A DNA stretch of 64,000 nucleotides from UBA7672 sp965279085 (GTDB lineage: Bacteria; Pseudomonadota; Alphaproteobacteria; Caulobacterales; Hyphomonadaceae). Where the stretch lies: NCBI GenBank assembly GCA_965279085.1, contig OZ257149.1, positions 2,418,001 through 2,482,000 of the forward strand, given 5' to 3'. Under the pieces are notes generated by a model. The model saw nothing but the letters and a program-made list of their open reading frames with translations. It searched no databases and was not told the origin of the DNA. The position numbers were made by a program, and so were the translations under genes. Positions 7,028-14,016 of this stretch are shown here, piece after piece (within the stretch, counting starts at the first letter, position 1; each line of letters starts with the position of its first letter).

Positions 7028-7417
7028 CTAGTGCTCGCTTGGCAGGTACAGGGTCCGGTTGGCGAACCAGAGCGCCACGGTGCCGAGGGGGAAGTCCGTC
7101 CAAGGAACGGGGTGCACGTAGAGCCGCTCGTCGTCGCCGTCGGTACAGATCAACGTAGCTGAACGGTCGGCCTGAATGGTCAGCGTCCAAACCTGAAACT
7201 CAGCGCTGCGGAGTGCGGGGTGGTGCGGTTGAGGACAGAGGATCGCGTCCAGCAGCCAGTAGGCCGAGCCGGCTTCAGCCAGATACTGAACGCCTTCCGT
7301 GTAGACGCATCCTGCGGACAAGGGATGACGATAGAAAGTCTCGCTTCCGGTGAACTGGGCGAGGTCCTGCGCCTTGAGCGCAGTTGATGCAGCGGAGGCC
7401 AAGAGTTTTTCCTGCAA
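7028..7417 (-). CDS. DUF6876 family protein
   Basis: 129 aa. AQFTGSETFYRHPLSAGCVY, GSAYWLLDAILC, FQVWTLTIQADRSATLICTD and the C-terminal FANRTLYLPSEH are the conserved blocks of DUF6876, a small family of unknown function encoded beside ssb and ardC on conjugative elements. The start appears to be TTG at 7417; no ATG or GTG is available upstream in frame. It shares direction with ssb (7472-7888) and ardC and probably their transcript. Likely an accessory protein for establishment after transfer, which is inferred from neighbours only. Confidence 0.8.
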   Translation of the reverse strand: MQEKLLASAASTALKAQDLAQFTGSETFYRHPLSAGCVYTEGVQYLAEAGSAYWLLDAILCPQPHHPALRSAEFQVWTLTIQADRSATLICTDGDDERLYVHPVPWTDFPLGTVALWFANRTLYLPSEH

Positions 7418-7471
7418 AATCGAATGATTGACGGGATGGGGACCGGCCGCGTGCGCGGCCGGTCCGGCGCA

Positions 7472-7888
7472 TCACGCAGCCTTCTTGCGCTTGGCCTTGG
7501 GGGCCTCTTCGCCAGCGGGCGCCTCTTCGGAGGGAGCCTCTGCTTTCGGCTTGCCGCGCGCGAGGATCTCGACCTCGCCGAAGCCCGTGATGACGAACTC
7601 GATCGAGTAGCGCTTCTGGCCGCGCTCATCTTCCCAGGAATTCGGACGCACCTGACCGACGAGCCGGAGGCGCGTGCCCATCTGTACGGCCTTCTCGATC
7701 AAAGCGACCTTCGCGGGCGCGAACACGACCACGCGGTGCCAATAAGTCTTCTCGTTCCAGTCGCCGCCTTCGGCTTTCCAGCGTTCGGAGGTGGCCAGCG
7801 AGATGATGGCGAGTTTCTTGTCGCCTTTGATGGGCTTGATCTCGAGTTTGCCGACATTGCCGATGAGTTCGAATGATGCGCGATCCAT
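7472..7888 (-). CDS. ssb: Single-stranded DNA-binding protein
   Basis: 138 aa with ATG at 7888 and GGAAGAG 4 nt upstream. Residues 1-105 form an OB fold: FELIGNVGKLEIKP, SLATSERW...DWNEKTYWHRVVVF and RLRLVGQVRPNSWED are SSB signature segments. The tail is short and ends in KAKRKKAA instead of the acidic DDDIPF-type tip that recruits repair proteins, as often seen in element-borne SSBs. It likely coats transferred single strands during conjugation. It forms a leading-region cluster with ardC and DUF6876. Confidence 0.88.
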   Translation of the reverse strand: MDRASFELIGNVGKLEIKPIKGDKKLAIISLATSERWKAEGGDWNEKTYWHRVVVFAPAKVALIEKAVQMGTRLRLVGQVRPNSWEDERGQKRYSIEFVITGFGEVEILARGKPKAEAPSEEAPAGEEAPKAKRKKAA

Positions 7889-7903
7889 GATGCTCTTCCT
7901 TGT

Positions 7904-7917
7904 GATCCCGCGGGATC
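7904..7917. promoter_or_regulatory. 14-bp perfect palindrome upstream of ssb
   Basis: GATCCCGCGGGATC lies about 15 nt before the ssb start codon, just upstream of its ribosome binding site. Its position suits an operator in the ssb leader. No regulator can be named. Confidence 0.35.
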
Positions 7918-8400
7918 AGCCCCGCCGGGGTCGCGTTTGCGACGCCCCTCGAAAGCGGCCGGAAAGCAAGCGCAGCGGTGACCGCGCAAGGGGTTGGTGC
8001 GGCCTGCAGCGCGCAGCGCGAAGCCTCGGCCCCTTGAGCGGGCATGCGCCGGACGCGTGATGGGCGTCACAAGCAAACGTGTCCCCGGCGGCTACCCGGG
8101 AACAGGAAAAGCTCGTGAGTCCGCTCGTCGACCGACCCAATTGGAAGGTGCGTCTCGGATTCTGGCGCGCAGCAAGGCGCACTTGAAACTCCCGGAAACC
8201 TCAAGTCCCACGGGCGATTTTGCCGATGGGAGCGTGCGCTTATCCCCGTCCCAAAATAGCCAGCCAGAATGGCGGGAAACATGGCCGGGCCGCTAAGCAG
8301 CGCCTGCGCGGCTCACCTGCACGATCGGTGCGTGGAGGTCTGGCGGCGTAGGTCCGACCGTCAATCCGCGTCCCCCTGAACCGGGGGGACACTCAGGCAG
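7918..8400. other. GC-rich intergenic region upstream of ssb
   Basis: Nearly 500 nt with no supportable gene. It contains an imperfect long-range hairpin with arms CAAGGGG (7987-7993) and CCCCTTG (8030-8036), and a GC dyad TCCCCC...GGGGGGA near 8370-8389. The region between a relaxase-proximal leading cluster and accessory cargo is a plausible place for oriT or a single-strand promoter, but no nic consensus could be recognised. Confidence 0.4.
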
Positions 8401-8430
8401 ACGTTCCGACCGAGTCAGAGGTCGGAACGT
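8401..8430. promoter_or_regulatory. 11-bp inverted repeat (ACGTTCCGACC)
   Basis: Perfect arms ACGTTCCGACC (8401-8411) and GGTCGGAACGT (8420-8430) with an 8-nt loop and no downstream T-run, ending 15 nt before the ATG at 8446. A protein-binding site is more likely than a terminator. Confidence 0.5.
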
Positions 8431-8445
8431 CCAAGGGACGACACG

Positions 8446-8622
8446 ATGAGCCGGCGCAAGCAACCTCCAACGGCCACCCGACCGCCACCTCTTTCGGCTG
8501 CAGAAGCCTCCGTGAAAGTGGCGCGGATCAATCGATCCACCGCCATAGGCGTCGCGCTCATCGGGGCCGTAGCGACGGTGGTTGCCGCTACAATCGGCGT
8601 GATGGTGTTGCATGGCGGGTGA
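8446..8622 (+). CDS. Small single-pass membrane protein
   Basis: 58 aa, MSRRKQPPTATRPPPLSAAE then a basic stretch and a hydrophobic helix from about residue 33 to the end (STAIGVALIGAVATVVAATI). AAGGGACG lies 8 nt upstream of the ATG. The predicted topology is N-in with a proline-rich cytosolic tail. It is preceded by a perfect dyad and followed 200 nt later by the Shedu gene. No family recognised; it could be a real small membrane protein or a chance ORF. Confidence 0.4.
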   Translation: MSRRKQPPTATRPPPLSAAEASVKVARINRSTAIGVALIGAVATVVAATIGVMVLHGG

Positions 8623-8829
8623 GGCGCCAGCGACTGGGATTGTGACCCGAAGGGCCGAGACCTCTTGGCTCGGGGCGAAGCCTAAACCCCGGCGCGCAAA
8701 GCGCGGTCGCCGCACGAAATCGGTAAGTTTCGAACGAGGGCCGCATCCTCCTGGTCAGATCAAGCATGCATCCTCGTGTCGCGGTGGGAAAAATCGAGTA
8801 TAGCGCTGTCATCGAGGGTTGGGGCCGAC

Positions 8830-9906
8830 ATGTCGGATGAAGAGGTCGACTATCTCAAGAACTACCGACCGGACCACCTTTACGTTCACCCGGGCAGAAC
8901 CGGGAAATACGCAAAGCTTCTAGCCGAAGGCGAGGAGCTTATTGCAGAACTAGAGGTGTCGGAACGGTTCCGGATTGCCGTCACCGCGTTCCATGTTGAT
9001 GATCGCGACGACTATGGTTCGTTCTATCTCACGAAGATCAAACTTCACGCCAAAAACGGATGGCGTAAGGACGGCGAAATTAAGCTGAACAACTTCGGCG
9101 TTCAGCGAATGCGCGACTTTGTTTCCCTGCTAGCGGTCCTCGAACTTGGTGAAGCTGGCAAGGCTCGCATTTCGCTCGATGACACCAAGCTGGCATCCAT
9201 CGAGACGCTGCTGCGGAGTGACAAAGCAGCAGAACTGCTGACCCAACTCTCCCAAAGCGACGCTCTGCGTAAAGACGTTTACGCAATGGCGGTGAAGCGC
9301 GGAGCTCTGGTCGAGTTCGAACAAGGGATGGAAGACAACTGGAGTGAACCGGAATGGCAGGCGTTTTTTGAACGCAATCGGTGGATATTCGGATTGGGGC
9401 TCCAGTACGTGTTTTTGGATGCGGTGGGCCCCAAGCTGGAGGCTACAACTACCGGCCACTCGTTTGACCGCGCTGGCAAGCGGGCTGATGGTCTTCTTCG
9501 CACGCGAGCCGAAATCAGCCAGTACGTGCTGATCGAGATCAAGCGAGCAGACACGAAGCTGCTCAAGCACGACAGACCGTATCGGCCTGGCTGTTGGTCG
9601 CCGTCGGACGAACTCTCTGCTGCGGTGACCCAAGTCCAGAAAACCGCGTTCGATTTCTGTCGCGGCCGTTTTCGCGATTTCCAAACTGACGAGTTCGGAA
9701 ACGAGGTTGGCGGATCGGTCTATGCCGTGGAGCCTCGATCCTTTTTGGTTGTAGGCAGTCTCGCCGAGCTGACCGGCAACGACGACAAAATCGCTTGTTT
9801 CGAACTCTTCAGAAAAAACATCCGATCGCCCGAGATCTTGACGTTCGACGAACTGTTGCAGCGAGCAAGGTGCATGGTCGAGAACCTCGCACTCGGCGGC
9901 GAATGA
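8830..9906 (+). CDS. sduA: Shedu anti-phage nuclease SduA (DUF4263)
   Basis: 358 aa from ATG 8830; an ATG at 8776 would add 18 residues of non-family sequence. The C-terminal half is the Shedu PD-(D/E)XK domain: EPEWQAFFERNRWIFGLGLQ, then RADGLL (Asp about 219) and LIEIKRAD (Glu and Lys about 236-238), followed by YRPGCWSPSDELSAAVTQVQ, a hallmark of DUF4263. The N-terminal half (about 1-190) is a variable sensor region without named domains. Shedu is a single-gene defence system whose nuclease restricts phage. Here it is an isolated gene with its own promoter region, in the accessory part of the conjugative element. Confidence 0.88.
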   Translation: MSDEEVDYLKNYRPDHLYVHPGRTGKYAKLLAEGEELIAELEVSERFRIAVTAFHVDDRDDYGSFYLTKIKLHAKNGWRKDGEIKLNNFGVQRMRDFVSLLAVLELGEAGKARISLDDTKLASIETLLRSDKAAELLTQLSQSDALRKDVYAMAVKRGALVEFEQGMEDNWSEPEWQAFFERNRWIFGLGLQYVFLDAVGPKLEATTTGHSFDRAGKRADGLLRTRAEISQYVLIEIKRADTKLLKHDRPYRPGCWSPSDELSAAVTQVQKTAFDFCRGRFRDFQTDEFGNEVGGSVYAVEPRSFLVVGSLAELTGNDDKIACFELFRKNIRSPEILTFDELLQRARCMVENLALGGE

Positions 9907-10110
9907 CAGGTTTAGGCATTTAGCAACGGCGTTCTCAGCTTGAGTCGGCCGGCCCAACTCTGCAAGAGGTTGGCGCTTGTCAGCCTTGGCGAGATTTGCC
10001 AAGACTCCCACATGCGTACCCACGCTTCCCCCCTCCAACGGGAAAGCACTCAACGTGCAGGGCTGATCGATAGCGAACTCGCCATCCGAACATTCGCAAA
10101 AGGAGGGATT

Positions 10111-10587
10111 GTGAAATCATGCTCGAATGGAAAGTTCACAATGAATCTGTCTGCATCGATTCCAAACTTGAAATCTCAAGCCAAGCGTAAGGCCAAAGAG
10201 CAAGGCATTCCGCTTGCCGAGGCCTTGAACCAAATCGCGAAGCAAGAAGGCTTCAACAGCTGGAGCTTGCTCGCGAAGAAGTTCGAAGAGCACGAGGTCG
10301 CTCAGCGCCAGACGTTACCCAAGACAATCGTCGAGCTGCCGCTCACCGGGCTTCTCAGGAAAGAAGCCGTGTCGACGGCCAAGGGCGCCTTCGCGAGAGC
10401 GCTGGGCAGAATGGAAGCTCGAAATCCAAGGACAGCAAGAAGTAGCTGGAGCGCGGAAGAGTACGTCGACAGGGTGCTCACGCCAGACATGCTGCCGATC
10501 GAAGCGGACTATGCTCTGTCCCTGTTCGAAGCCTTCATCGTGATGGAAGCTGTCGATGCTGCGGTCGACGCGGACGCCGAAGACTAG
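10111..10587 (+). CDS. Small protein with Glyoxalase_8-type N-terminal helical domain
   Basis: 158 aa. The GTG at 10111 is chosen because AAAGGAGG lies 5-6 nt before it; the ATG at 10141 has no such site. Residues 15-60, PNLKSQAKRKAKEQGIPLAE followed by ALNQIAKQEGFNSWSLLAKK, match the short helical module often annotated with glyoxalase-superfamily or antitoxin-like proteins (LKxxAKxL...G...SWxxL). The rest is not recognised and ends in an acidic tail AVDAAVDADAED. It lies 200 nt downstream of the Shedu nuclease on the same strand, so a link to defence or toxin neutralisation is possible but unproven. Confidence 0.6.
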   Translation: MKSCSNGKFTMNLSASIPNLKSQAKRKAKEQGIPLAEALNQIAKQEGFNSWSLLAKKFEEHEVAQRQTLPKTIVELPLTGLLRKEAVSTAKGAFARALGRMEARNPRTARSSWSAEEYVDRVLTPDMLPIEADYALSLFEAFIVMEAVDAAVDADAED

Positions 10588-10687
10588 AAATTGACGCGGT
10601 CGCCTGCGGAGCGATCCGGGGGCGACTGAGGTTGCGATCTCGCGCCGCCGATGGGAGTGAAGTAGAAGGAGGCCGAGAGGGCAATCC

Positions 10688-11389
10688 ATGTGCGGACGCA
10701 TCCTTCAGGTCTCAAGCCCCGCCGAGATGGCGGCGATGTTTGGCTGCGTGCCGCCCTTCCCGAATGCTGAACCGCGCTACAACGGCTCGCCGTCGCAGCG
10801 CTTCATGGTCATCCGCTTCAATCCCCAGACGAAATAGCGCCGCCTCGACATGCTGGAATGGGGCCTGCTCCCATCCTGGGAGAAGGACCCGAAGTCGGCC
10901 TACAAGCGGATCAATGCGAAGGCGGAGACGGTCGACTCGCTCCCGAGCTTCAGAGCCGCGTTCAAGGAGCGCCGCTGCCTAGTCCCGGTCGATGCCTTCT
11001 ATGAATGGAAGGGCGACAAGCCGGGACACAAGCAGCCGCACGCCCTCGCCCGTCGGGATCACAAGCCGTTCGCGGTCGCGGGTCTCTGGGAAAACGGGCA
11101 CGACAAGGCCACGGACACCTGGCGCCGTACCTTCTGCGTAATCACCTGCCCCACCAATTCGCTGGTCGGCCTGATTCACGACCGGATGCCAGCCATCCTC
11201 CACGAGACGCAGTACGCCGCCTGGCTCGGCGAGACGCCGGCAACGCCGACCGAACTCAAGGCGATGCTTGTGCCCTACCCGTCCGGCCTCATGACGATGT
11301 GGCCCGTCGACCGGAAGATGAGCAATTCGCGCTATCAGGAAGCTGACTCAGCCGAGCCGATCGGCGGCGAGGAATTCGTCGACGACTGA
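10688..11389 (+). pseudogene. SOS-response-associated peptidase (HMCES/YedK) with in-frame amber stop
   Basis: ATG 10688 begins MCGRILQVSS, with the catalytic Cys2 that crosslinks abasic sites in ssDNA. The frame continues to VIRFNPQTK and then meets TAG at 10835-10837. It resumes in the same frame as RRLDMLEWGLLPSW, AKAETVDSLPSFRAAF, RRCLVPVDAFYEWK and IHDRMPAIL, all SRAP-family blocks, to the stop at 11387. Without the stop the protein would be 233 aa, normal for the family. The fragment from ATG 10850 lacks Cys2 and should be inactive. A single substitution or sequencing error would explain it. Confidence 0.85.
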
Positions 11390-11442
11390 TCGGACCGGAG
11401 TTTGTCGATCGCTCTGGCATTGCAACCACTCCCATCTCGCCG

Positions 11443-12174
11443 GTGACGCGGAGAAACCCGGAGGCAGTCCGCGTCCTACTTATGAGACCGCGCGACCCCG
11501 GGGTGGACGAAACCTGTGCGACCTCCCAGAGTGGCGGCCAGCTGGGGGACGACTTGAACGACGCGGTAAGCCACCCTTTTGAAGTGAGGATCGAGGCCGA
11601 GCTGTATCGCCCGACCCTGAATTTTATTGCTCTGGCGTTCGCGGACCACCTTCGCCGCCGCTCGCGCTCTGGCAAGCCGTGGGTGTTCCCTGAACATGTC
11701 GATCGTTCGGCGGGCTCGGAGGAAGGACGCTGGACTCGGCCTGACGTCGCATGCCTTGCGCTGTCGCGCGGAGAGTTCATTCCCTACTGGCGGGCGGACC
11801 TGCATACGTTCGAAGTCAAGACGGCCTCCGCCCTTGATGTCACGGCGGTTCATGAAGCAAACGCCCACGGTCGGCTCGGCCAGTTTGCGTGGCTTGCATT
11901 TCAGGCGGTCGGCCCAGCAGCGCCGGAGACTAGCCTGTTTGGCGAGATCCTGTCGTCGGCGTCGTCTATCGGAGTTGGCGTGCTGACGTGCGGGCGGCCG
12001 GGCGACCCAGCCGATTGGCGCGTCCAGCATTGGCCCACGCGCACCAGCACCGACAGCGCGGTCGCGGACAGCTTCATACGTGAGCGTTTCAGCGCAGCCA
12101 GCCAGGATGCGATCCGGAAACTGCTCGGCGCTCACGGCTGGCCCGACATTGGGGATGATGATGACGGGCTCTGA
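11443..12174 (+). CDS. Uncharacterised protein with a PD-(D/E)XK-like motif, first gene of a ParA operon
   Basis: 243 aa from GTG 11443; the ATG at 11482 is an alternative and neither has a strong ribosome binding site. A nuclease-like arrangement can be read: E50/E52, then RPDV (Asp101) and, 23 residues on, FEVK (Glu124, Lys126) followed by a helix with HEANAHGRLGQFAW. That is the order expected of a PD-(D/E)XK fold, but it is a motif reading rather than a family match. The 3' end overlaps the ParA-like gene by about 20 nt, so the two are translationally linked. No recognised name. Confidence 0.55.
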   Translation: MTRRNPEAVRVLLMRPRDPGVDETCATSQSGGQLGDDLNDAVSHPFEVRIEAELYRPTLNFIALAFADHLRRRSRSGKPWVFPEHVDRSAGSEEGRWTRPDVACLALSRGEFIPYWRADLHTFEVKTASALDVTAVHEANAHGRLGQFAWLAFQAVGPAAPETSLFGEILSSASSIGVGVLTCGRPGDPADWRVQHWPTRTSTDSAVADSFIRERFSAASQDAIRKLLGAHGWPDIGDDDDGL

Positions 12175-13096
12175 CCGGCCGTGGCAGGGGGCGCGCTGTC
12201 TCGCCATCGCCAACCTGAAGGGAGGCGTCGGGAAGTCGACCACGGCGATGATGATCGCGGATGGCCTTGCGCTCACCTATCGGGTTCGCGTCCTTGTGGT
12301 TGATGTCGACCCGCAGGCCAACGCCAGCAGGATGTTGCTCGGGTTCAAGGGCCTTCGCGACGCACAGCAGCGTTCGAACACGCTCAAGGATTGGGTGGAG
12401 GCCGCAGCGCGCGGCCAGCATCTGCCCCTCGCACCAATGATCCAGGCGCAGGTATGCGGCCTTACCGAGATCGTCAGGGAGAGATCCGCACATGTTCCAA
12501 GGCCGCATGGCGACATAAGCGTTCTGGCCGCAACCCCTGAGTTGCGATTCGCAGAGATCGCCTTCGATCATGCCAACTACGCTGCGAGCGATCCAGCCTC
12601 AGCCCGCCATCGCATGACCAGCCGGCTGAAAGAGGCGCTGGCGCCACTTTCGGACGCGTTCGAGCTTATCCTGTTTGATTGCCCGCCTGGCTTCTCGACG
12701 CTTGCACAGGCGGCGATCGCAAGTTCCGATGCGATCATTTCGCCGATGCTCGAAGAGCCGCTCTCGGTATGGAGCCTGCAGGCGTTCCGGGATTTTGGCT
12801 TGCTGAAGACGCTCGGCATCTGGGATCCGGCGCGCCACCGCGGCCTCTATACGCGCGTCAACCAGAAAGGCGCGATTGAAGAGCGGCGCGAAGTTCGTGC
12901 TGCGGTTCAGAAGCTAGGCATCTCGATGCTGGATACGTCCATCAAGGAGTCCGTCGAAGCGCAGCGCTGGGTCAGGCGTGCCGGCCCCGACTCACATGCA
13001 CCCTTCAACAGGAAGTATGGACCGGTCCGGAATCCCGTGCTCGAGTTGAGCCGCGAAGTTGTTGATTTCATCGCCGCCCTCCCCCCGAAAAACTAG
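12155..13096 (+). CDS. ParA/MinD-type ATPase
   Basis: 313 aa from the first of three consecutive ATGs (12155, 12158, 12161). The deviant Walker A KGGVGKST is at residues 22-29, the switch region VVDVDPQANAS at 48-58, and LILFDCPPGFSTLAQAA near 170-186. The protein ends LPPKN without a DNA-binding HTH extension at the N-terminus, unlike plasmid ParA of type Ia. ParB lies 0.9 kb away but on the other strand and is not in the same operon. Tight coupling to the preceding nuclease-like gene and the following small gene suggests a role with those, as a spatial switch or gate, rather than simple partition. Confidence 0.8.
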   Translation: MMMTGSDRPWQGARCLAIANLKGGVGKSTTAMMIADGLALTYRVRVLVVDVDPQANASRMLLGFKGLRDAQQRSNTLKDWVEAAARGQHLPLAPMIQAQVCGLTEIVRERSAHVPRPHGDISVLAATPELRFAEIAFDHANYAASDPASARHRMTSRLKEALAPLSDAFELILFDCPPGFSTLAQAAIASSDAIISPMLEEPLSVWSLQAFRDFGLLKTLGIWDPARHRGLYTRVNQKGAIEERREVRAAVQKLGISMLDTSIKESVEAQRWVRRAGPDSHAPFNRKYGPVRNPVLELSREVVDFIAALPPKN

Positions 13097-13105
13097 GAGC
13101 GCTCA

Positions 13106-13477
13106 ATGCCGAATGAGAAGCCGATCTCCCCGAACGCGGCGCTTCGCCGGCTTCTCGGTGTCGTCGCCGAAGAGGCCGACATGAACGCCGCGTTCCGCAA
13201 CCGCCTCCTTCTCGCGCTTGGCGTGCCTGTCATCTTCGAGGGGCAGGACGACCTCGCGTCAGTCCATCCTGCAGAACTGGCCGCGCGGTATGACGAGCAT
13301 ACGTTCAAGCGTATCTACGGCGCGCTGAAGAGTGCAGCGCTCAAGAAAATTCTCGTCGAACACAATCTTGCGTCCGCAGCAGAGGCCGGTGCGAAAGGCA
13401 TCAAGGCTCCGCAGCAAGTCCAGCTTCTGTGGGATCGCGCACGCGGTCGCGCTGAAGAAGACGGCGATCTTAGTTGA
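13106..13477 (+). CDS. Uncharacterised small protein, third gene of the ParA operon
   Basis: 123 aa; ATG 13106 is preceded by TAGGAG whose first base pairs belong to the ParA stop codon, so it is co-transcribed. It is predicted to be largely helical and charged (ALRRLLGVVAEEADMNAAFR, RYDEHTFKRIYGALKSAALK), and ends in the acidic tail AEEDGDLS. No family recognised. A ParA-partner or adaptor role is a guess from position. Confidence 0.6.
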   Translation: MPNEKPISPNAALRRLLGVVAEEADMNAAFRNRLLLALGVPVIFEGQDDLASVHPAELAARYDEHTFKRIYGALKSAALKKILVEHNLASAAEAGAKGIKAPQQVQLLWDRARGRAEEDGDLS

Positions 13478-14016
13478 AATCGAGTTCGCTGTTTGAATTC
13501 TTCTACTCTCTGACAGTGCACGTGTGTCCCCCGGACAGATCGCACCGGCCCGAATCACGACCACCGCCGACAGCGGGATTTGCCCGAAGCGCGAGGGCGA
13601 GATTAGTCCATCGACGGAATCACCGCGTCCGGCGGCGATTCATGCGCCGTAGGATTCTCTCGAAAAATCAGGGAGATGTCGTTGTCCATCAACAGCGACA
13701 AGGAACCGTTGGATATCTAGAATCAAGTCGCGATTCACATCATGCACCAACGTAATGTGTTCGCGGAGCAAGTGACCGGAAAGAGACGCGGCTTCCAAAC
13801 CCGCAATCCCTTTCCGATCGTCCCTGGCCGGGAAACTTGCTTCAGGGCCGGCGGAGTCCAACCCGTCGGCCCGCTTCTCATCTGGTGAGAAATGTAACCG
13901 CAGCGGTGACACGCGCAAAGCTTCGAATCACGACAACTCCCAGCAAAGAACCCCTGCGAAATCAGGCACCGCCCGACCTCACGCGAACCACTGCCCGCGT
14001 AAGGCCTTGGCCGAGG
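13478..14016. other. Intergenic region between convergent ParA operon and parB
   Basis: About 540 nt. The only frames of length are 13474-13755 (plus) and 13640-13918 (minus); neither has a ribosome binding site nor a recognisable product. No strong terminator hairpin with T-run was found. Possibly decayed sequence. Confidence 0.5.

Noticed and set aside
7918..8400. oriT or nic site
   Set aside because: Location is plausible and hairpins exist, but no nic consensus was recognised, so no call is made.
9130..10053. 307-codon minus-strand frame opposite the Shedu gene
   Set aside because: The plus strand carries recognisable DUF4263 motifs; the minus frame has none.
13640..13918. 92-codon minus-strand frame downstream of parB
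   Set aside because: No ribosome binding site, no recognisable motif, and no clear coding bias.
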